DNA from: Amanita rubescens
Taxonomy: Eukaryota > Basidiomycota > Agaricomycetes > Agaricales > Amanitaceae
Assembly (NCBI GenBank): GCA_015039365.1
Contig: WION01000043.1
Span: 62,001 to 126,000, forward strand
DNA length: 64,000 nt
Direction: 5' to 3'
Every line of letters begins with the position of its first letter. Position 1 is the first letter of the stretch. The notes under the pieces are model-generated. The model worked only from the letters and a program-made list of their open reading frames with translations, ran no database searches and was not told where the DNA came from. Positions 36,989 to 49,587 of the stretch are shown piece after piece. The position numbers were made by a program, and so were the translations under genes.

Positions 36989-37127
36989 GAGAGGGAGGAG
37001 AAGGGAGGAAGGAGAAGGAAAAAGGCGGAGGAGGAGGGAAGGGAGGGGAGGGGAGGGAAGGTGAAGGAGCAGGGGGAAAGGCGAGGGAAGAGGAGGGAAG
37101 GCGAGGGAAGAGGGAGGAAGGCGAGGG
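36953..37127 (+). repeat. 175-bp polypurine tract
   Basis: An almost uninterrupted purine run of gga/agg/gaa motifs on the plus strand. Its first 35 bases overlap the end of the preceding coding model, whose stop is at 36986. A tract this long can form triplex (H-DNA) structures. Confidence 0.7.
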
Positions 37128-39050
37128 ATGCATTGTATGTCGAGCAGATTGCAATGAAATCGGAAATTGTCAGAACTGCAGTCGGAAATTGTCAGAAATG
37201 GTGGAATAAAGTGTTAAAATGCACCAGAGTTCCGTCAAATTCTGACTCTGGTGGAAAATGTGTGAAAATGGCGGACTTTGTCGGATGCGATGTTCACTGG
37301 GGTTGAAATTTGACCTATAGCGTCCCATTATCCACGACAGAGGTGGCTGAATGGTTGACGAGACCTCGACCACTGCAGCGACCTGCGGTGTGCCATTTCT
37401 TCTGTATTCGTTTTCATCTCCCTCTTCTTCGCTAACCGTTTGTACGTCTTCTCATCAATGACCGGGGACGTGACAGATGACAGTGGCGGTGGAGGTGGAG
37501 GCAAGGCTCGAGCTTTCAATGCCGGCTGTTGAAGGTACCTGGTGGACCCATATTGCCGTGATGATTATATGCGTGGGTGTCTGGGTTGGCGTATTGGTTC
37601 TGCGTAGCTGGATAAGAGAGTAACTTCTCTAACTCGAATGAAGAGAGAACTTGCACTCACCATCTGGGTGTCACATTGTCAACCGTCCCATTCCTCTTTC
37701 CAACTTCTTCCTACCCTATTCTTCGGATAGTGCACCATCCTCAACAGGCCCAGAATGAAAGCATGTTGCGTATGACAACGAGTGGTCCCTACAACAACAA
37801 CTCTTCTTGTGTCTCTGTCAGAGACAACACGTTCGCCTAAAAAATCGGCATTAAGACACGGTTTTCGGTTAATATCTGCACTCACCAACAAATTTACAAG
37901 TCTCTTCATCGCATCGTACACGTCAGTCAGCACAAACGACGTGTGTCTTCCTGTGTCTGCCGGTCGTCGCTATTCTCCCTTCCCTTTTTTCTTGCCTATT
38001 TCCAGTACCGCGTTTTGCCGCTGTTGACCAATGTGTAACTCGTGAGATCTGAGATCTGAATTGATGGGATTGATATATAGCTCTCCTCGATCCTCCCTCG
38101 TCCTTTCTCTCCGTTATCCGTCCAAGCTTTTACCCCCTCCGGCCAACACTGCTATTACCCTTAACTTTTATTGCTATCGCATACGTGTCCTTGTCCGCAA
38201 TATCGCCTGCCTCCGCTTCAGCATCTTGCATCCTCTAGTTCGCTTTCTTACAGCCCTTAATACGGTCAACAACCAGCTGTCTAATTTACCACTGTATGGG
38301 CGCCTCGTTCTAAAGCCTCGCAGTCAAGCAAAGTTGATGCTCCTCTATCTTTATCTTGTTACGCTATTCAGACGGCTCTAGCGTTCCAATCCAATGTAGC
38401 TTTCACCTGTGCCCCGGTTCGACCCACGCCTCTCATTGTGGTCCGCGAGAAGGACTCGTTATCACTTGCTACTCCTGTTCATCTGCCAGAACTTTCTCCC
38501 CTATACGTACCAGTGGTCCCTATCGCTTCGCCTCTAGCCCAGCAGCACTGCAGTCGCCCAGAGAACGATTCGTCTCATATTAGCAAGGAACCGCTCAAGA
38601 GGACGGAAAGTTGGAAGACACTGAGTCCTCTGACGTCGAAATCTTTTTGTCCTCGCTTGGTCTTGAAAACGTCATGACCAGTACGCGTACATCTACAGGT
38701 TCGTTTATATCCAATGCTACACCGACCATTCTTTGACTCTTATGAACAGCGCCCATCTCTGAACACGCTCGAGACCGCGGATAATACGGTGTCTAATGAC
38801 AAGTGCGTCTCTTCTTTTCTGACCTGTCGTCGACTGTGGCTGACTTTCGGCATTCCGGAATAGACAGACCAAAGAGAATACATTCCGTAGGCTTATGAAA
38901 AGGTGGAGGAGAGTTGAGCCATGTGACGAGTTGCGGTGTATATTAACCTGCTGTGCCGCTATCTACGAAGTTACTACTAGTTCCGGACAATGCCACGTGA
39001 ACTGGTGACCCGCTCATTCAAGGTTTCTGCCCACGCGCTTCCCGAGCTTT
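37128..39050. other. intergenic, nothing supported
   Basis: About 1.9 kb with no gene I can support. A 9-bp inverted repeat (caccagagt ... actctggtg) lies at 37222-37253. A tRNA-like A-box at 37336 was considered and rejected. A TATATA at about 38072 is followed by pyrimidine-rich sequence (38080-38160) and could be the promoter of an unrecognised gene at 38.1-38.9 kb. Confidence 0.3.
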
Positions 39051-39094
39051 ACATTTATTATTGACGTGGGAAAGTACAACTTCTCTTCAACCAA
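39051..39094 (+). promoter_or_regulatory. conserved upstream box, copy at 39 kb
   Basis: The same block as at 13781 and 18212 (acatttattattgacgtggg ... cttctcttcaacca), 11 bp before the ATG at 39105. Similarity to the 18-kb copy extends further upstream (gcgcttcccgag). Confidence 0.5.
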
Positions 39095-39104
39095 GTTAGC
39101 CACA

Positions 39105-40329
39105 ATGTCGGACGACCGCGCCACGCCGCGCAAGTGTCCAAAATTTTGGGATGAAACAAAGAAAAGAGTCGTCGAAGGTGTTGTAAGTACCACTTCTTAC
39201 CAGTAGCCTCCCGGGAAAAAAAAAACCCCTCCGCAAAAAGTTTCAGCATGTTTCTCAACATTAGTAACTCACACAGGAAATCCGCAAGACCCCCACAAAG
39301 CTCGCCGACATGTTAGGCACCTACGCCTGGGTATTCAGCGGTGACCCCGAGTATCCTGGGGAAGTCGAGAAGTTAAGCCGCCGCGACTACCCAGACGACT
39401 CAGATGCGGCTTTCATCGCAAAGTACAGCATCATGCTCGACGCTGGCGCAAAGCACACTCCAGGCGAGCCAGTTGCACCTGCGGACGTTAGCGGGTACGT
39501 CGCCTGGTGTTATGTCAAGATGACGTTTGAAGGCGTGCGGAGTGTGCGGGAAGGGTGGCCTGAGTCGTCGGACCCGGACGCGCCTATCACGGAGAGCTAT
39601 TGGGAGGTGCTGATGACTGAGGAGCAGGACGACGAGGAGGCCTATTTTTGGTTGGATTGGGCGGGCAATGCAGTGGGAGCTGCGGTGGTGCTGGATGATA
39701 ATGGGTTTCCGTTTTTGGTGTTTGATTGGCACCATCCGCCGGCGGATCATGGTTCTTGGTCTGGTTATTATGTGGGGAAGCGGTTGGTGGAGGGGAAGGA
39801 CTGGCGGTTGACGGATGAAGAACGGGTCCGGTTGGGGATTGGGGCCACGTTTAGGAGTGTGGAGCAGTTGGTAAAAGAGGGGACTCCGGGTGTGTATTCG
39901 GAGGATTCTGAGGAGGATTCTGAGGAGGAAAAAGTAGGTGGGAGCAGTGAGAAAAAGGCTGTTGGAAAGAAGAGGAAAGCAAACACTGATGGAACAGGTG
40001 CCAAGAAGAGGAAAGCGAACACTGAAGAAACAGGCGCCAAGAAGATGAAGACTGAGGAAGCAGGCTCTAAAACGGGGAAAGCGAGCACTGATGAAACAGG
40101 CGCTAAAAAGAAACGTCGCAGGCGTCGTCGACGTCGTGCTCAGATCTCCTGGTTAGTTATGGTCTTGTTACTGTTGCTAAGCGCTGAGCATTTGTATTCA
40201 GACAAATGCTTCTCCACCTCGTCGAGACCTGTCTTTCAAGAACAACTCTCGAAAAAGTCTTCCAATTCTATGTCGATTATTTGCGCTAGCTTTCGTATTG
40301 CAGAGTTTAATACAATATATATCCAATGA
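39105..40329 (+). CDS. conserved Agaricomycete protein with Lys-rich tail (copy 2), 3'-extended
   Basis: Exons 39105-39182 and 39277-40329 give 376 residues, paralogous to the gene at 13832 over the whole globular domain (MLGTYAWVFSGDP, SYWEVLMTEEQ, AAVVLDDNGFPFLVFDWHHP, GKDWRLTDEERVRLGIG). The tail repeats are fewer and diverged (KANTDGTGAKKRK), ending in a run of Arg. Where copy 1 has a TAG stop, this copy reads CAG and continues for 62 codons through what is 3' UTR in copy 1. That adds a hydrophobic stretch (ISWLVMVLLLLLSAEHLY) and a Ser-rich end. The extension looks like stop loss rather than an ancestral domain. Confidence 0.75.
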
Positions 40330-40983
40330 TAATTACTTTGGTCTTAGACTTTGCTTGTCGCGTCGTCGACTGCAACGTTCCATGCGCGTCCGTCAAGATC
40401 GCACAACGCCTTCGCGACACCTTGTACCTCTCCACCCGTGATATGTGACTCGAAGTGGACTATTCAAAGGGGAGTGATACTGATTCTGATACCTAGCGTC
40501 ATAGAGCATGGCAACGAACGGGTGTGACGTCACGTTCATCACCTTGGCAACGAGCCGCCGCTCTTGCTGTCCAGTAGTGTCCTGTCCTCAGTCTCATTTC
40601 ATCCGACGTCAATCCATCAGATTTGTTCAAACATCTTATCAGTGCACTTCATACCCTCATACTTACCTGGCATCATAAACATCAACGGATTGCTATCCTA
40701 CTTGCACCCTCATCGCCATTTTGCTGGCAGACACACTTCGGCCATTCAGCCCTAAGTCGGCATGATCTGCGGCACACATCCTCTCGATGAGAATGTTAAG
40801 CACGTAGCGTTCTATATGTGGTTTTATTCGCTGAGGTTCCTAGGTTGGCAATAAGTTCCCACTATCAAGCGCTAGTTTGAACGCGGCTGGCACGAGGACG
40901 GGCGCTAGCTGCGCGTTCTCGCTCCAGGCTAAGATTCCATTGACTGTTTTCTGTAGTGCATCATCGACCGCTGGAAACACTCC
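40330..40983. other. intergenic between repeat-tail gene and gene A
   Basis: The first part (40315-40400) matches the 3' flank of copy 1 (15089-15170): tatccaatgataattactttggtcttaga. It also holds a short relic of the 12.3-kb hydrolase (listed separately) and the presumed gene A promoter. Confidence 0.4.
40625..40740 (+). pseudogene. relic of the plus-strand alpha/beta hydrolase
   Basis: Translates to SYLPGIININGLL and aligns with SYLAGIININGPP of the gene at 12316-13301; the DNA is alignable over about 100 bp. Only this piece remains. Confidence 0.55.
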
Positions 40984-43900
40984 ATGCCAGATAACAGCGA
41001 AGATACACCCCGCGCAGGCTTGAATGGGGTACAAGCTCGCCGCAATTGGTGGTATAGGGCCAAGGAGTTCATCATTAGCAACTGTGGGATGTACGATACA
41101 GGCGATCATGCGAAGTTTCACATCTCAAATACACGTATCAAGGCCAAGACGGTAATCATAGAGAACCATCCAGGAACGCATGGAGAGGTGCAAGATCACA
41201 ATTATTGCTGGAGGAACGCGCTAATATCGGCTCCGCAGCAGAATTACCCGGGTCGCCCGTCAACGCCCATAGGCCACAATAGCCGTCATTCAGGAGAGGA
41301 AGACCACCGTCTCTCAATACCAATGCTTCACGTTGGACGTCGCTCAGGAGAGGAAACAACCCAGACTATCCCTATTCGGGAGCCACTACCAGGTATGTTT
41401 TGGTTCCTCGTCTTTTGGTTTCTGACTCTCTGAGCGACTCAGTGCCACAGCAAGCAAGTAGTTCTGATGTGCGTTATTACCTTTTGCTCTTTTGCTCTAG
41501 GGGTCACATATTCTTGTTCCAGAATGAGAGAGTTGTATCTGAGCCACATGCAACTGCCATTTCGGCAGACCCGGATCCTCCTTCGAACGACTCGGTGAGT
41601 GACGTGTCCATATCGATTAAACTGCAATTCACGTGCTGCGTAGACAACGATTGCAACTGCGGATTACTCGGTTGTTCCTATCGACATAGACATCAATGCC
41701 CGAACTTGGGCCCAAATATACACCCTTGATATGTTGATGTACAGGAAGGGTTATCCTCTCTTCAATCCCACGCCATCCAGAATTCTTCCAAGATTATATC
41801 GAAAGCATGGCATAAGAGTCGGCGACGTCGGTGCAATAACCGAAAAGGGCGCCTTTGATTTTATGTTCAATGCTTGCCAAGGCCATGATCATCCAGATTC
41901 AATGGTGAATCCAGCTAAACTTCCTGATCGCTTCGAGTTTCTTTCAACGGAATCCGATATCGAAGTTAATCAGATGTTTGGTCCTGCGACACTTCTACCT
42001 GGTAATCACGTCAACGAAATTCGCCATCGTGATTTGGGTTGCGTGGACCGTTTACTACCCGAAAGTTGGAGGTCTCGACGTTTGGAGTGTAATGGGACAG
42101 AAGGAGCTGCTCTCGCACTGCCTAAAGGCGCCACTCTTTATGAAGCAGTGAATAAGCTTCATTTCCAGAAGCATGCTTCAAGTCACGCCATCAATTGGTA
42201 CAAATATATGCTTGACAAAGGAAGGGACATTTCCAACGGGTCCCTCTATTTTGTTACCGAATGCGTCAAGTCCATTAATTGGGGCACCGCGGTCTATTAT
42301 GCGCATCCGATAGCCGGCGATTATCTGCGGCTCGTTTTTAGCCATGACTCGTGTCAGTGGCATTGTTGCGGCAAGGTAGATGCTAGAGAAGGACCAGAAC
42401 CAACGGATATAACTTCTTCTGATAAGGAACCGAATCAATGCGTTTTCTTAAGCGGATATAAAGTCATGCTTCGACCGGACATATGGAACAAGCTGTTTAC
42501 GAATGCGATCGCGGTTGATCCATCCCAGGATGGCGAGTTTCCCTCCCCACCATGGACTGGGACATCCGACCATTCTCCGAACCCCGGGACGTCCGGAAGT
42601 CAAACGAAATCATTTCATTCAAGTATGAGCGACGGCCGTAGCGCTCGAGATCCTGGCCGTGGTACGAGAAATCATGCAAGCCAGGTTATAAACGGGTACG
42701 CCTTGAATACAGTCAGATAACCAAGCCAGCTAATATATCCAGCGACTCTGAAACTGCAGGTAATCCAAAACATGGCTGGCTCGGAGAAGTCATGCTGGAA
42801 GAGCTTGTTGGCGCAACAGCTCCTGTGCGTACTCGTGTGTTCCTTTGGTTAAACTCATTCTATTCCAATCAGTTACACCCTTCGGATTTGATCAATGTCA
42901 TGCTTTTATCCCTGGTGAGACTTGACGAACTGAGTTGTATTTAGACTCATATCCAAACAGAAACCTGAGGCTAAAGTTGCTATGGTGCACGACAGTGAAT
43001 GGTGCAAACATTTGCCTGACGTGCGTGCTTCCTTTCTCAAATGACGAACAGGAAGCCGAGTCATTTCGCAGGATTTCGTTACTGATGCTTTAAGCCCTAA
43101 TATTGATGGCTTACTCACAAATATTAACCGGTCATACGAAGTGGTAATTGATGATAATGGTAACCAATCGTTCACAGTTGCTTGTTTTGTTTAATATGAC
43201 CCGCACGTCGGATAGGAAGCGTGACTCTAAAAAAGTGAGTCTTGCTTTGGCGTTTTCCCCATGTTTCTGATGAATTATCTGTATGAGAAGTTTAGATACG
43301 GATTTGAAAGAACGGGTAAGATGCCATAATCCATGATAACTACTGGCACGACTCGCAATTTCCATCTTTGTCACTAGGAGGCGCGAATATCATTTACATC
43401 CAAATCCGAATCAGTTACACATACTGTTGAGCGCGTATCTACAGACACTATTCAGAAAAGTATTTCACCTACATTAGCAGATGAGGTATGCAAATCGCTA
43501 TGTCAATATGAAACTCACGCACTTCCCTTTGCTAGGATAATGCCGGTGGCTTGAATGATCGTGATGGGAAACTCCAGAGAGATGTAGACCCTTACAGGTA
43601 GGAAATATTGATTGTTCACTCCTCTTAAATCTCCCTTTTACACCTCCAGTTCGAAAATGCAGGGGGATGATCACCAGACTGGCGTCGTACCTATCACAAC
43701 ACCACGTCGAAAATCCGTAATTACTGGGCCTGGCACTCCCCCTCGTACCCCCAGTTTGGAAGAGCTTTTGACAAGTCCCCTTCGCACTCCCTATCATATC
43801 CCCAGTCTGGAAGAGTTGTCAAAATCCGAGACCTTGCCCCAGGCTCCTCAGGATGGTCCCTCTCGTGATGCCGCATCTATCGCGTTAACACCTCCAATAT

Positions 43901-46238
43901 CGCCGGATTTATCTATATCCAATATCACAAGTTCTCCTGACGCTACCCGTCATATTCCCAGTCTGAAAGGGCCATCGAAAAGTCTTCGCACTCCCTATCA
44001 TACCCCCAGCATGGAAGCGCCGTCGACGTCTGACACTCAGAACGGTCCCTCCAGTGGCACCGTACATATCAGGATATCACGTGTAAAGTCGCCGGTTTCG
44101 TCTGTATTTAATATCGCAAGTCCTCTTAGCACTTCTCCTCATTCGCCCAGATCGGAAGAGCTGCCAACAAGTCCCCTTCGCGCTTTATATCCCACCCCTC
44201 CCAGTACAGTGGATGACTCATCGAAATCCGACATCTTGTATCTCCAGGCCTCTCCGGATGGTCCCTTCCGCGACGCCGTCCCCATCAAGGCACCACATTC
44301 AAAACCGCCGCTTTCGTCCATGCCCAATATCGCAAGTCCGTTTCGGACTACATATCATACCCCCAATCTGGAAGAGCTGCCGAAGTCCGACATCTTACTT
44401 CCCCAGGGCCCTCAGAATGGCGATTCTGGGAGAGTTCTGATACTGTGCTTCGACGGCACAAGAACCAAGTTCGGGGAGGTTAGTATCGATATTCCTTCTC
44501 CGAGTCTTGGCTGGCTTGCTAAATCTTCTTGCAGCAAGTATGCAAATTCAAACTTTCCAGACGATCCTACTCACTTTTTGTCAGGAATCAAATATTGTCC
44601 GGTTCTTTCGCGCTCTCAAAAAGCACAACAGAGAGCAGGTCGTGTATTATCAGGTTCGTCCGCGGCTGTCCCATCTTCAGGCTTCGGCTAATCAATTATC
44701 GATATCAGCCCGGTATTGGTATGCTAGCCTGGAACCTTGATGATTGCATCAAGGATGGGTAAAATGACGTCTCTTCCCTACAATAATTACTAACTAAAAT
44801 TCCTCAGTTATAAATTCCTTATTCAGAATTACCAACCTGGAGACAAAATCTGTTTGTTCGGCTTTTCACGGGGGGGTATGTCTTTTTGTTATAAAATTAT
44901 CCATGTCTTGATCCGGTATGTTCTTAGCCCATACGGCCCGAGCGGTAGCAGGCATGGTTTACAAGGTAAGGCCAACTCTATTATCACAGATCTGACAAGA
45001 CACGTCTGTCTCTTTTCAAGGTTGGGATTTTGTCAAGGGACAATCCTCAGCTTGTCGACTTTGCCTTCAACATATATATGACCACCGGCCATCAAGGCTA
45101 TAAGCTCGGCCGGGAGTTCAAATCAACATTTGCGTACTAGTATGCTTATTCCCTCTCCTCGAGCTCGTCTGCGTTAACTCTTGCAATCAGCCCATCTATT
45201 GTTATTGACTTTGTCGGTGTTTGGTAAGGTAACGTCTTACTACCATTTGTTCGAGCGTTTACCTTGCACACAGGGACACCGTTTCTTCAGTGGGAATCAT
45301 TCCCCAGACGCATCCGTATACATCGGTAGATTATAGTATCAAGTGTTTCCGACATGCTCTTGCCCTCGATGAACGCAGGGCCTGGTTCCGCCCTAATGTG
45401 TGGAGTGAAGCGACGGTGGAGCATGAACAAGAAATGGACGCCGATTTTCCTATTACTTGGGAGGTCGAGCAAAGCGAACGCGATGTGTGGCAATACACAG
45501 CCCCAGAACGTGACCACGCTGACGTGAAAGAGGTCTGGTTTGCAGGTGACTTAATTTGAGCAAATGCGTTTGTTGTTACTTACATACCTCAGGTTCCCAT
45601 TCAGACGTTGGTGGAGGATCTCCTTCAATGCGACGCAATACCAATCTATCATTCATACCACTGCGCTGGATGATAAAGGAATGTATCTTGGCAAAGACAG
45701 GGATTCAGTTCGATGTGGAGTATCTGCGGGACGAGTTAGAATTCGATTTTCGTGACGTCAAGACGGAGATGAGACAAAGAAATATGAAGTTGAAGGAGTT
45801 GGGCGAAGCATATCAGGAACTCGAGAAATACGCTGAGGAAAGCCCTTTAAAAGCGCTTCCCCAGCCATTTGTCATCTCGAACAGATCTCCCCAAACCCAC
45901 CCACACGGGTACCTACGCGACATCGTAGATATAATTCAACTCCTTATGTGCTTTTGGTGGATGCTCGAATTTATTCCTACGTTATCGACATATCAAGATT
46001 CTCAAGGAAACTGGATCCGCCGGCGGATGTAAGCAATTTCGAAGCTTGTATATGCATTCGGTAGTTGACAGTTTTTGCCAGGTGTAACTTCGGTTTTGGC
46101 AGGTACATTCCGTTCTACGAGAACAAGATATTGGTTCATAGTACATTCAAACTCCGGATTGCTGAGCAAGGATATAAGCCTCACGCACAAAATTGGGACA
46201 CAGTTAAGGACTCGCCCATGCTCGAATACGTTTCATGA
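40984..46238 (+). CDS. gene A: uncharacterised N-terminal module fused to a DUF2235 alpha/beta hydrolase
   Basis: Twenty-two exons join to 1362 residues in one frame; key junctions are 41392/41443, 41594/41644, 42695/42743, 43159/43216, 43315/43378, 43597/43650, 44478/44585, 45545/45593 and 46028/46103. Residues 1 to about 620 form a module shared with gene B: KAKTVIIENHPG, IYTLDMLM, HGIRVGDVGAITEKGAFDFM, NGSLYFVTECVKSINWGTAV and QCVFLSGYKVML. Then comes a Pro/Ser-rich spacer with repeats like TPSLEELxxSPLRTPYHxPS (43700-44400). The C-terminus is a DUF2235 domain: GRVLILCFDGT, SNIVRFFRAL, the nucleophile elbow FGFSRGAHTARAVAGMVY, DFVGVWDTV and AGSHSDVGGG, so Ser, Asp and His are all present. 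It ends HSTFKLRIAEQGYKP. DUF2235 proteins include the bacterial Tle1 phospholipases; phospholipid or other ester hydrolysis is inferred. The fusion rests on consistent phases across every junction. Confidence 0.8.
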
Positions 46239-46739
46239 TGATTATTTTAACTCTCCCTTGCACCCATGTGCTTGCCGAAGGCAATCGGAATTATGAATTC
46301 TTAACTGTAGTTACAGACGTCATTAATAGCGACCATTTCTGGATGACCTAGACTGGGTTCCGTGATGTTTGCAGGTACATACATCTGTAGCGCACTACAA
46401 TTATCCGCGCCGCCCCGGATCCATACCAAGGAAATTTGAGAGATCTTCGTGCAACACTTGTCCACCTCTCTCACCATTGCCTCCGGATTCGTGACTGCAT
46501 CCCTCTATAAAACGCGGTACTCATCTTCTGTCGATGACACGCATACATGATGACCTAATACTATACGGATGTCAGTTACTTATTGCCAACAAGAAAAAAG
46601 GGAGAACACACTTTGAGAATAGCGAAGTTCAACCCTTTACCCGGCACTCAATTCTCAGCGATTTTACATTCCTTTTTTGACAGTCCACCAATTGTACAAT
46701 AACTTAACAGCAGTTCTTGAACCATGCTCGACGCTGGTC

Positions 46740-47260
46740 CGGTTCATGCCTTCACATCGTCCGCTCCTTTTTTCGTTTCATCCATCCTCTTGTTGAAGAA
46801 GGAAAACGTTTCACCACGAGCAAGAGGCATCGCTTGATTGGGCCTGGTCGAAAACGCTAAAGAAGCTGCTGGTAATGCACGGGGTTTTCTACACCCCTGA
46901 ATGCTTTGCAAACTTTCGCAACGAGTTCCTTCCACTCATCGGTACCTTCCTCCCGCTCAACGTTTGGCGACAGCATGATGGAGTTCGCCTAAGCACTTAG
47001 CCCCGCACGGCTTGACGCGGCTGAATGGCTTAAACGAAAAGTCAGGGATTGATGCTCTTGAGAAGGGTGCGGTTATATGCCCATTTTGGGGCTGCTTGTT
47101 TGGCCCATCCAGGAGAGGAGTAAAGGATGCGGACGCAGGGCAAGGCTGGTTACGGTGCAAGGAGGCGCTAATACATGAGCCCGAGGAGCGAGGGCGGTTG
47201 ATTTCAAAAGGTGCTGCAAAGATACGGTGCTTTGGGTTGCAAGGAAGTGGGAATATTCGT
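46740..47260 (-). pseudogene. strongly decayed NDC1 fragment
   Basis: Short blocks match the other two NDC1 relics: ttcatccatcctcttgttgaa (FNKRMDE), aactttcgcaacgagttccttccactc (compare 62900), and 47090-47170 (tttggcccatccaggag ... acggtgcaaggagg), which resembles 21810-21890. Only patches of frame survive. Confidence 0.45.
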
Positions 47261-48268
47261 ATCAATACCACTATGGTACACACAGGGGATGAAGAGGTGG
47301 TGGCGTAAGGGCGACGGATGTCGAGGAGGGGAGTCGGGCATCCACGATGAGTCTTCGAAAATAAAGACCCTACAGACTTGCGTTCCGTCGAAGCAAAGAC
47401 TTATATTTCCTGGTAGAACGATGCTACACATCCGCTAACCATCAATAATCCATATTAACAGGGGCAGAAGTGGCACTCACAGCCGCAACCAACTAGCTCT
47501 GGCTTTCTATCCGCGCGCCGTTCGCTGCGATTACACGAATCCACGATCCGCTGATAATATCATGGCTTGCACGTTGGAAACCACTGAGTCAGGCTTTGAA
47601 ACGGCCTGCTAATGTTGTACCCGTTCGAGAGAAAAATGGTTCAACACGAGAAGTGGGCATTTGGTCCCAACCGTTGATACCATTGAGGATGCGGTGAAAG
47701 ATGGGCTGGGGTACCCGTAAGAGAGTTTGGACGGCGAGACCCAGCAGAGGGACTGGCGGCGGACGTAGAACCATGAAGCTTGAAGGCCCGGCCGTAAGCG
47801 GAAGTGGGGCTGTGAGCGGTTGATTGAAGGTCCAGTGGGGATGCCATGGCTCGGAGTTTCTGATTGCAAGGGAATGAGAGGCCGAGACGGATATAGGAAA
47901 TGGAAGGGCCGGATTTGACAATCGGGCGCGAGATGATTGGAGGCGTATCATTCAAAAAGAAACAAGGTCGATTCGCTTGGAAAAGGGAGGTGTTTCAAGT
48001 CGGTATAAAGGTGTCAAGAGTCACTGTGAGGACAGGACGAACGACAAGGGCATGAGGGGTGTTGAGGCGAGACAATGGGAGGAAGAGAAAGCGACCTGTT
48101 GAGGAAAGGGAAACGGCGAGCCTTGTGTGATGGCCCATGGGAATTCATTCCCAACTTGAGAAACACCGTGGATTCCTGCGCTCGCTGCACTTCTCGGCGC
48201 CCGTTCACGTTCAGCATCCTTTTTTCGTTCAAGCGTACATCGATTTTGCATAGCCATCGTCCTACTCC
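47261..48268. other. intergenic between gene A and gene B
   Basis: No supported gene. Frames on both strands are Arg/Ser/Pro-rich and look accidental. Some of this may be further decayed copies of the NDC1-flank repeat. Confidence 0.3.
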
Positions 48269-49089
48269 ATGTCCGATAGAAGTGACGAGCCGCAGTCAGC
48301 CTCTGGCTCAAGAGAGCGAAAAACATTGCGCAGTTGGTGGAAAGGGGCCAAGGATTTCGTTATCAACAAATCTGACATGTGCGATACGGGCGACAATGCC
48401 AAGATTTTCAACTTCAAGGCCAAAACTGTCAATGTGGTCTTCGGTGACTCCCATCCAGCGCCGGGTGGCGCGCTATGCGTTGATATTGGAAAAGCGCAAG
48501 GTCTGGTAATCCTATTCTACCAAACGTCGCTTGTGCTTATCATGATATTTGGATGACATCCTGATATCAGAACCTCAGCAGACCAGTGACTGCTCCCAAA
48601 TACCCGTGGCTAAGGATGGTCGTAGTTTGGGAGGCGAAGAGTCCGTTAACGCTAGGGAGCAGGCAGCCGCAGGTGAGTTACAGCTTTTCCTTTGTTTCTT
48701 CTGTCTGATGACATCTCAGCGCCACAACAAATAAATAGTACTGAAGTGTGTTTCATCGTTTCGTTCTTTTACTTCGGGGGTTTCATGTTTTCATGTTTTC
48801 AAGCGTGACAGAAGCATATCCGAGCCAGAGGCAACTGCCACTTATGCGGAACCAGACCCACCGTCAAACAACTCTGTGAGTGAGCATTTGTAACTCGTTC
48901 TGTATGGTGGTTCACGCATTGCGTGGACACAGTTTGCGACTGCAGATTGCTTGGTTGATCTGAGCAGCACATACTCTGCCCAAACTGGAGCCCAGATCTA
49001 CTCCCTTAATATGTTGATAAGGGGTTTGGGCTACCCTCTCTACATGCCTGCGCCATCCAGCCATCTTCCATTAGCATATAGAACACATG

Positions 49090-49094
49090 GTATT
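49090..49094 (+). repeat. target-site duplication, left copy (GTATT)
   Basis: The five bases GTATT directly precede the left LTR and recur directly after the right LTR at 57219-57223. This is the standard length for Ty3/gypsy integration. Confidence 0.9.
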
Positions 49095-49547
49095 TGTTAC
49101 GAACTCGTTAATCTCAACTTAAGTTGCAGCGGCAACTCTAGTCACGATTACAAGTCTTAAGTCAAACGTTAAGATTATAAGTTCAATACTAAGTCAAGAC
49201 GTTGACTTAGGATCTGAGGACGATTGTGGTAGATGAGTTTAAGAGTACGGTTATATTGCCAGACGACAATAAACAGCTAAGTCGAACTTAGGGTTCGACT
49301 CTAGAATACAAGCGGTACTTATACTAGTAAGTACAATGAGACGTACTAATTAATGTATAAAGGTAAGTACGAGAATAGGTATAAGGACGGCGTCATATAT
49401 GGAACAAGGAATGGTATAAGTAAAGGAACGAGTTAGTCCGTATGAATCGAGCATAAGGGAGACGACGAGTAAGGTATACATAAAGAAAATAAACATGTCC
49501 GATGTATCATGTAAGCATAATGCGGGAGTCCGTACCGTGTTGTAACA
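49095..49547 (-). repeat. 3' LTR
   Basis: Identical by eye to 56766-57218 over all 453 bp. In element sense it contains a TATAAG box about 30 nt upstream of CTAAGTTCGACTTAG, the probable transcript start. Confidence 0.9.
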
Positions 49548-49570
49548 CTAGCTCTCCCCTACGTTGTTGA
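49548..49570 (-). promoter_or_regulatory. polypurine tract (plus-strand primer)
   Basis: In element sense, AGGGGAGAGCTAG lies immediately before the 3' LTR, as expected for the second-strand primer. Confidence 0.6.
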
Positions 49571-49587
49571 CCGCAACAACAAAACGT

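Noticed and set aside
37334..37400. tRNA-Ser/Leu-like start (ggtggctgaatggttgac)
   Set aside because: The A-box is approximate, and no B-box (GGTTCGAnTCC) or acceptor-stem pairing follows in the next 80 bases.
42690..42745. Apparent frameshift in gene A after NGYALNTVR
   Set aside because: A 47-nt GT..AG intron (42696-42742) at the same place and phase as in gene B restores the frame.
46032..46034. Stop codon ending the DUF2235 exon at 46032
   Set aside because: Splicing 46028 to 46103 keeps the frame and adds the typical DUF2235 C-terminus (HSTFKLRIAEQGY).
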